Positions 6,645-11,210 of a DNA stretch of 11,210 bases are shown piece by piece. The position numbers and the translations under genes are program-made. The notes beneath the pieces were generated by a model. That model was not told where the DNA came from, did not search any database, and saw only the letters and a program-made list of their open reading frames with translations. Each line of letters starts with the position of its first letter. Within the stretch, counting starts at the first letter, position 1. Source of the DNA: Colimorpha sp045591485 (GTDB taxonomy: Bacteria; Bacteroidota; Bacteroidia; Bacteroidales; P3); contig JAZNSV010000060.1 of the NCBI GenBank assembly GCA_045591485.1, positions 1 through 11,210 of the forward strand. The letters are read 5' to 3'.

Positions 6645-7620
6645 AGTTGCAGCCTGCTTGCTTGTAGTGGCAGGCTGCAACCATAAACAGGAACAGCAGC
6701 GCCCGTCGGCCACACAAACCGATTATGCAGCTGTTGCCATACCACAATTCAATGCCGACAGCGCCTACAGCTACGTAGAAGCACAGCTCGGCTTCGGGTT
6801 CCGCACCCCAGGCAGCAAGGGCTGGCAGCAATGTGCCGACTACATCGTCGGACAGATGCAACGCTGGTGCGACACCGTCATTGTGCAGCCGTTCAACACC
6901 ACACTGTGGGACGGCAGCCGAGTGCCGGGCCGCAACATTATAGCATCGCACAACCCCAAAGCAACGCAACGCGTGCTGCTGGCCGCACATTGGGACAGCC
7001 GCCTCTGGGCCGACCACGACCCAGACGACAGCAAGACCCGCCAGCACGTGCCGGGAGCCAACGACGGAGCCTCGGGCGTGGCAGCACTGATGGAAATGGC
7101 TCGCGGCATGAGCCAGATGCCACCCTCGGTCGGAGTAGACTTTATCTTCTTCGACGTCGAAGACCAAGGGCAACCAGAATGGGTAGAAGCCTACGAAGAC
7201 AACACTTGGTGCAAAGGCTCACAATATTGGGCAACCAACCGCCACATACCTTACTACAGCGCCGTCTACGGTGTGCTCTTCGACATGGTGGGCACCCATG
7301 AGCCACGCTTCACCAAAGAGGAGGTGAGCCGCCGTTATGCACCGGCAATCACCAACAAGATATGGAGCACCGCCGCCGCACTCGGCTATGGCAATGTCTT
7401 CGTAAACCGCAACACCGACCCCATACTGGACGACCACCTCTATGTCAACCAGATTGCCGGCATACCGATGGTCGACATTGTACAGAACTCGCCAAACGGC
7501 AATTTCTTCGCCCACTGGCACACCACCACCGACGACCTGCAGGCCGTAAGCGCCGAGAGTCTCAAGCTTGTGGCCACAGTCACAATGAAGACCATCTACG
7601 GCGACTACCCGGCGAAGTGA
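6592..7620 (+). CDS. M28 family metallopeptidase, glutaminyl-peptide cyclotransferase-like lipoprotein
   Basis: A zinc enzyme predicted to convert N-terminal Gln of exported proteins to pyroglutamate, a frequent modification after signal-peptidase cleavage in Bacteroidetes. Numbering from TTG 6592: charged n-region, hydrophobic stretch, lipobox VVAGC (Cys29), then AHWDSRLWADHDP (H133, D135), PGANDGASG (D158), FFDVEDQG (E190 general base, D191), and HWHTTTDDLQ (H310 ligand). The DSRxWADHD and HTTTDD pattern suits bacterial glutaminyl cyclases better than M28 aminopeptidases. No in-frame ATG precedes the signal peptide; TTG 6592 and TTG 6607 are the only reasonable starts, both inside the AT-rich repeat. 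It lies 16 bases after efp. Activity as a plain aminopeptidase cannot be excluded. Confidence 0.85.
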   Translation: MKVEKLKLKIQNSKFTVIVAACLLVVAGCNHKQEQQRPSATQTDYAAVAIPQFNADSAYSYVEAQLGFGFRTPGSKGWQQCADYIVGQMQRWCDTVIVQPFNTTLWDGSRVPGRNIIASHNPKATQRVLLAAHWDSRLWADHDPDDSKTRQHVPGANDGASGVAALMEMARGMSQMPPSVGVDFIFFDVEDQGQPEWVEAYEDNTWCKGSQYWATNRHIPYYSAVYGVLFDMVGTHEPRFTKEEVSRRYAPAITNKIWSTAAALGYGNVFVNRNTDPILDDHLYVNQIAGIPMVDIVQNSPNGNFFAHWHTTTDDLQAVSAESLKLVATVTMKTIYGDYPAK

Positions 7621-7625
7621 GGGGT

Positions 7626-7642
7626 GACGCGACCGCCGCGTC
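7626..7642. repeat. Short GC-rich palindrome related to the one at 2598
   Basis: GACGCG (7626-7631) and CGCGTC (7637-7642) flank a 5-nt spacer. The right half, CGCCGCGTCT, also occurs at 2608-2617. It fills most of the 42-base gap between the M28 gene and the Rieske-like gene. It could be a weak hairpin in the shared transcript or a decayed copy of a dispersed repeat. Confidence 0.4.
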
Positions 7643-7662
7643 TGCATTTCAAAAACCGATAA

Positions 7663-8133
7663 ATGAAAATGGGAAACAGAAAGATTCATACTTGTAATGG
7701 CAGGCTCAAGCTTGCCATATCTTTCTGCGTAGCACTTTCGGCTTCTATCGCCACGTCATGCGGTGTCGACAAATGCGACACACCTTTTGGCGATGGTTGT
7801 ACCATCGACATCAATAGATATAGCGACTTAAGCAATGTGGGGGGAGCAACAGTAATAAGCCACGACGACAGCTACTTTCCCGTAGGGTACCATGGCATCA
7901 TAGTCCACCGCACCACATACAGCAGCTTCGTGGCATTCGAGTGCACCTGCACCAAAGACCATGAGGTGCGCCTGCAGTCGGCTGAGGGATGGGACAACGC
8001 CATTATGGTGTGTCCCGCGTGCGGCTCGATGTTCGAAACCGAATATGGCAACCCCATCGACGGCTCGGCCGCCGTCTGCCCACTCTACGAATACAACACC
8101 TCATTCGACGGTCGCATGCTATCCATCTATTAA
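7663..8133 (+). CDS. Rieske-like lipoprotein with a four-Cys metal site
   Basis: The protein has 156 aa. The signal region (RLKLAISFCVALSASIATSC) ends in a lipobox-like ATSC with Cys33 as the lipidated residue, so it should sit in the envelope. The C-terminal half has the layout of a Rieske domain: FECTC (Cys94, Cys96), a 20-residue gap, VCPACGSMFETEYG (Cys117, Cys120), then PIDGSAAVCPLYEY and FDGRMLSIY. Classical Rieske sites are CxH...CxxH; here both His positions are Cys, so the site could hold an iron-sulfur cluster with all-Cys ligation or a structural zinc. A further Cys139 is nearby. ATG 7663 gives a fairly long n-region; ATG 7669 is possible. It is the last gene before the terminator. 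Its electron-transfer partner is unknown. Confidence 0.8.
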   Translation: MKMGNRKIHTCNGRLKLAISFCVALSASIATSCGVDKCDTPFGDGCTIDINRYSDLSNVGGATVISHDDSYFPVGYHGIIVHRTTYSSFVAFECTCTKDHEVRLQSAEGWDNAIMVCPACGSMFETEYGNPIDGSAAVCPLYEYNTSFDGRMLSIY

Positions 8134-8150
8134 GGTATGCAGGTATATAT

Positions 8151-8192
8151 AAACAGAGAGGGGCCACGCGAATGCGTGGCCCCTCTCTGTTT
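8151..8192. terminator. Bidirectional intrinsic terminator between convergent genes
   Basis: Positions 8151-8169 and 8174-8192 are exact reverse complements (19 bp) around the loop GAAT. The stem core GAGAGGGGCCACGC is GC-rich, and the stem base is TTT on one side and AAA on the other, giving a T-run after the hairpin on both strands. It lies 17 bases after the Rieske-like gene and 13 bases after the end of fabD, so it can stop transcription from both sides. Confidence 0.92.
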
Positions 8193-8205
8193 TATGTATT
8201 CCTGT

Positions 8206-9084
8206 TTACTCTGCAGAATGGGCGTTGGCATCGGGATTGACGCGCTTGATCATGCCCTGCAAAGCGGTACCGGGACCAACTTCGATGAACTCGGTGGCAC
8301 CGTCTTTGAGCATATTCTGCACCGTGGCAGTCCAGCGGACGGGCGAGGTGAGCTGCATGAGTAGGTTCTTCTTAATCTCGGCGGGGTCGCTGACGGGCAT
8401 AGCGCAGACATTCTGGTAGCAGGGGCAGACGGGCTTGCTGAAGGTTGTCTTCTCTATGGCCTCGGCCAGTTCTACGCGGGCAGGTTCCATCAATGGGCTG
8501 TGGAAGGCGCCACCCACTGCCAACGGCAAAGCCTTGCCCTTGACCTCTTTAACTTTCTCGCAGGCACGGGCCACACCATCGTTGGTGCCGCTAATGACCA
8601 GCTGGCCAGGGCAGTTGTAGTTGGCAGGCACCACAATTTCGCCGTCAATAGAGGCGCAGATGTCCTCGACGGTTTTGTCGTCGAGCTTGAGCACAGCAGC
8701 CATGGTGGAGGGGGTCTGCTCGCAGCAGCGCTGCATGGCGTTGGCGCGGGCAATGACAAGACGCAGACCGTCTTCGAAGCTCATGGCACCGGCAGCCACA
8801 AGGGCCGAAAATTCGCCGAGCGAATGGCCGCCCACCATATCGGGCTGGAAGGAACTGCCCATATATTTGGCAAGGATGACGCTATGAAGGAATATGGCGG
8901 GTTGTGTGACACGCGTCTGTTTCAGGTCGTCGGGGGTACCGGCAAACATAAGGTCGGTGATGCGGAAGCCGATAATCTCGTTGGCTTTCTCGAACATGGC
9001 GCGGCATTCGTCGCTGCCGTCGTAGAGGTTCTTACCCATGCCCACAAACTGGGCTCCCTGTCCGGGGAATACGTATGCTTTCAT
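8206..9084 (-). CDS. fabD: Malonyl-CoA:ACP transacylase
   Basis: FabD transfers malonyl from CoA to acyl carrier protein, supplying extender units for type II fatty-acid synthesis in the cytoplasm. The protein has 292 aa, of normal length. It shows the N-terminal FPGQGAQ motif, the nucleophile elbow GHSLGEF (Ser88), the conserved Arg113 in IARANAMQ, the catalytic His195 in GAFHSPLM, and the C-terminal EVGPGTALQGMIKRV segment. All expected catalytic residues are present. ATG at 9084 places the PGQGAQ motif at the usual distance from the N-terminus. It begins 14 bases after the flippase stop codon and is probably the last gene of a minus-strand operon, ending at the bidirectional terminator. 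No other fab gene is visible here. Confidence 0.97.
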   Translation of the reverse strand: MKAYVFPGQGAQFVGMGKNLYDGSDECRAMFEKANEIIGFRITDLMFAGTPDDLKQTRVTQPAIFLHSVILAKYMGSSFQPDMVGGHSLGEFSALVAAGAMSFEDGLRLVIARANAMQRCCEQTPSTMAAVLKLDDKTVEDICASIDGEIVVPANYNCPGQLVISGTNDGVARACEKVKEVKGKALPLAVGGAFHSPLMEPARVELAEAIEKTTFSKPVCPCYQNVCAMPVSDPAEIKKNLLMQLTSPVRWTATVQNMLKDGATEFIEVGPGTALQGMIKRVNPDANAHSAE

Positions 9085-9098
9085 ATATCTCGTGGTTT

Positions 9099-10454
9099 TT
9101 ATTTATTGTATTTATTTTTGTTCAATAACGTCAGACGATGGAAAATATTGCGCAGGCTCGGCAAACCGAAAGCGGCAGGCGGCAGGCCGAAGATGCGGAC
9201 AGCCAGCAAAAGCTGGGCAGCAGCCATAAAACTTTGTGTGGCGAGCGACGCCCAAGCCGACCCTACAGCACCCAGGCGGGGTATAAGCAGGAGATTGACC
9301 AATACGTTGAGCCCGAGGCTTACGGCGGCGAAGGTGTTGAGCTGGCGCATGCGTCCGCCGGCGGTGAGCAGTGTGCCGAAGATATAGGTGAGGCATATAG
9401 GTATGATGCCGAAAATGATGACACGGAACACCGGCACATAGTCGGCTCCGCGGCCAGGATAGAGCAGGTTCATGATGGGGTCGGCCAACAGGGCACAGAA
9501 GAGCGAAGCGCCGACAGCAAAAAACATCATGGGCCAAAAGACGAGGCGCAGAGCCTCGGTGAGCGAGGAACGCGCCGACATAGTTTCTTTGTCGGTCAGG
9601 ATGCGCGAAAAAACGGGCAGCAGCGGGACGCTGACGAGATAGGCCACCATGGTGAGGGCGTCGAGCAGACGGAAAGCTCCGGCATATATACCGGCATCGG
9701 CATCAGAAGCCATGCTGCGCAGCAATATGGGGTCCAAACGGTTGTAGCTGGCCATAAGCAACACCAGCAGTGCAAAGGGCGCACTCTGCTTGAGCACCAC
9801 AAGGAAGAAACGCCAATCCCACCGCAGACGCCTCAGGCCCGCCTTGCGGGCGATGACCGCCAATGCCAGCAGAGCCGTGAGCGCATAGGCACCCACCTGG
9901 GCGTAGACGAAATGATAAACCGTGAACTGGAAGTCGGAACCCGAAAGCCCTGGCCCCCAAAGCAAGAAGCCGCAGATGACAATCATGAGCAGGCGGTCGA
10001 GCACAGAGAAGAGGCTGTCCCACCGGAAGAGGAGCAGACCCTCGAAATTGCTCCGCAGATAAAGAATGAGCGAGTTGAGAAACTGGGCCACACAGAGCCA
10101 CGCCAGCAGGCAGAACTCGCGCGAACCGTAGCCCAACAAGGCTCCCACGGTGAAGGCCACAACAACATAGAGCGCCAGCAGACAGAGCTTGATGCCGAGT
10201 ATGCCGCTCAAATGCTTGCCTATGAGCTGTGGATGGCGGGCTATATTGCGCGTGTTGTAGTTGGTGATGCCAAGGTCGAGCAGGATGTTGAGGATATAGG
10301 CCAGATTGAAAACAGAGATATAGAAGCCATAGGCTTCGTTGCCTACGGCATTCTGCACGCCTACCTCGACGCCGAGCAGCCATAGCGGCTTGACGATGAG
10401 GTTGGCCAGAAGCACCCAGAACAGGCCTGATATGAGTTTTCTCTGCATCTGCAT
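9099..10454 (-). CDS. Oligosaccharide flippase (Wzx/MOP superfamily)
   Basis: An integral membrane protein of 451 aa with roughly twelve or more hydrophobic segments spread over its length, expected to move a lipid-linked sugar across the inner membrane for O-antigen, capsule or related glycans. Family-like features are the N-terminal region with GNEAYGFYISVFNLAYIL (39-56), the second-half motif DADAGIYAGAFRLLDAL (251-267) and IPRLGAVGSAWASLATQ (391-407). The C-terminal tail is short and basic. The start at 10454 gives MQMQRKLISG; ATG at 10448 is an equal alternative. It lies 9 bases after the Ig-like-domain gene and 14 bases before fabD, suggesting translation from one mRNA. The substrate cannot be deduced, as no glycosyltransferases are in the window. 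Confidence 0.9.
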   Translation of the reverse strand: MQMQRKLISGLFWVLLANLIVKPLWLLGVEVGVQNAVGNEAYGFYISVFNLAYILNILLDLGITNYNTRNIARHPQLIGKHLSGILGIKLCLLALYVVVAFTVGALLGYGSREFCLLAWLCVAQFLNSLILYLRSNFEGLLLFRWDSLFSVLDRLLMIVICGFLLWGPGLSGSDFQFTVYHFVYAQVGAYALTALLALAVIARKAGLRRLRWDWRFFLVVLKQSAPFALLVLLMASYNRLDPILLRSMASDADAGIYAGAFRLLDALTMVAYLVSVPLLPVFSRILTDKETMSARSSLTEALRLVFWPMMFFAVGASLFCALLADPIMNLLYPGRGADYVPVFRVIIFGIIPICLTYIFGTLLTAGGRMRQLNTFAAVSLGLNVLVNLLLIPRLGAVGSAWASLATQSFMAAAQLLLAVRIFGLPPAAFGLPSLRNIFHRLTLLNKNKYNK

Positions 10455-10463
10455 AGATAGAGG

Positions 10464-11210
10464 CTATTGGCGCGGGCGTACCGGCATTTCCCTGCCAGGC
10501 ATGCCCTGCAGCTTGCGACCACCAATAATGCGCGGTGCCTCGCGGCTTTCGGCTTTTTGGCGGCCGAGAGTCCAGCGTTCTTCCATCACCCACTTCTCGC
10601 GCAGCTGGAGGGTCTTCTCATAGAGGTGCATCTCTTCGGGCTGTCGTCCGACAAGGTAGTCGCCGGGAGTCCAGCGGCCGTTGCTGTCGGCGTCGACCAC
10701 GGCACGCAGGCGGTATTCGTCGGCCGGCAGGTGGTCGAATACGAGGGTCGGCAGCGATGACTGCAGGGTGGAGAGCTGGCGGACAACAGTGTCGCGTTTG
10801 TCGAGCACCTCGACCACCAGAGGCAGACCGAGATGGTTGTCGACATGCAGCGTCAGGGTGCCGTAGTCCTTGGGGGTAAGGTCTATCTTGAGGCTGTCGG
10901 TAGGATGGCCGTAGATGTCGGAGAAGAGGCTGTCGCGCAGACAGATGGTGTAGCGTTCGCCCGAACGGAGAGTGGCCTGTATGCGGGCGGAGAGGCCGAG
11001 ACTGTCGAGAAAGATGTGTGCAGTTGACAGCGAGCTGTCTTTTAGCATCATGATGCTGCAGACCACACTGTCGGCCAACGGCGAAACCGGGCGGCTGAAT
11101 CCGATGCGCAGGTCGTCGTAGTAGGCCGACTGGCCTGCGCAAAGCGCACGCATGAGGGGCACGGCGGCTGACTGCTGTGCGGCAGGTCGGTCACCGCGTC
11201 CGCGACGCGG
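10464..11210 (-). CDS. Ig-like (Big_5-type) domain protein, C-terminal part, truncated by the window edge
   Basis: The reading frame is open from the right edge of the window to the TAG at 10464, giving at least 248 residues with no start visible; the GTG at 11162 is not a convincing start. The sequence is beta-rich, with DSLKIDLTPKDYGTLTLHVD and LPADEYRLRAVVDADSNGRWTPGDYLVGRQPEE. The last resembles the C-terminal 'YxLRxxxDxNxNGxWxxGxY' pattern that I associate with Bacteroidetes proteins annotated as Ig-like domain-containing lipoproteins. The end is basic (GRKLQGMPGREMPVRPRQ). It is probably an exported envelope protein with its signal peptide outside the window, and it leads the flippase-fabD operon. 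The family call rests on pattern memory. Confidence 0.75.
   Translation of the reverse strand, partial: PRRGRGDRPAAQQSAAVPLMRALCAGQSAYYDDLRIGFSRPVSPLADSVVCSIMMLKDSSLSTAHIFLDSLGLSARIQATLRSGERYTICLRDSLFSDIYGHPTDSLKIDLTPKDYGTLTLHVDNHLGLPLVVEVLDKRDTVVRQLSTLQSSLPTLVFDHLPADEYRLRAVVDADSNGRWTPGDYLVGRQPEEMHLYEKTLQLREKWVMEERWTLGRQKAESREAPRIIGGRKLQGMPGREMPVRPRQ

Noticed and set aside
9138..10385. Long + strand open frame (415 codons) opposite the flippase gene
   Set aside because: The product is a Glu/Gln/His-rich low-complexity antisense peptide with no domain. The minus-strand frame has clear transmembrane segments and family motifs.

Overview
The window looks like a chromosomal segment from a member of the Bacteroidales with GC-rich genes and AT-rich spacers. 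The evidence is an S46 peptidase of the DPP11 type, a C69 Ntn-hydrolase, a glutaminyl-cyclase-like M28 enzyme with a lipoprotein signal, Bacteroidetes-style -7 elements (TAnnTTTG) in two spacers, and a flippase next to an Ig-like-domain lipoprotein and fabD. I cannot resolve the family from sequence alone. No phage, transposase, CRISPR array, toxin or defence gene is visible.

Layout: positions 1-334 are non-coding and contain the most striking element in the window, a perfect 54-bp inverted repeat (20-73 and 78-131, 4-nt loop). Each arm carries four tandem 11-bp units. Next, on the + strand, come a secreted DPP11-like peptidase (335-2470), a 220-bp spacer filled with small interspersed repeats, and a tight cluster of a tiny basic lipoprotein (2691-2894), mannose-6-phosphate isomerase (2898-3935) and a secreted C69 dipeptidase (3946-5640). 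After a spacer with a good -7 element come a small two-helix membrane protein with a coiled-coil tail (5716-5979), elongation factor P (6012-6575), a glutaminyl-cyclase-like M28 enzyme (6592-7620) and a Rieske-like lipoprotein with Cys in place of both His ligands (7663-8133).

A 19-bp perfect-stem terminator (8151-8192) separates this + strand block from a convergent minus-strand block. Read on its own strand, that block is: the C-terminal part of an Ig-like-domain protein running off the right edge (11210-10464), an oligosaccharide flippase (10454-9099) and fabD (9084-8206). The 9- and 14-bp gaps suggest one transcript.

Together the genes are mostly housekeeping and cell-envelope functions: extracytoplasmic peptide processing (DPP11, C69, glutaminyl cyclase), sugar-phosphate supply for glycans (ManA), glycan export (flippase), fatty-acid synthesis (FabD) and translation (EF-P). 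I see no convincing new multi-gene system. The items most worth a second look are the palindrome at 20-131, the four-Cys Rieske-like protein, and the M28 gene whose start and signal-peptide n-region are encoded inside an AT-rich repeat.
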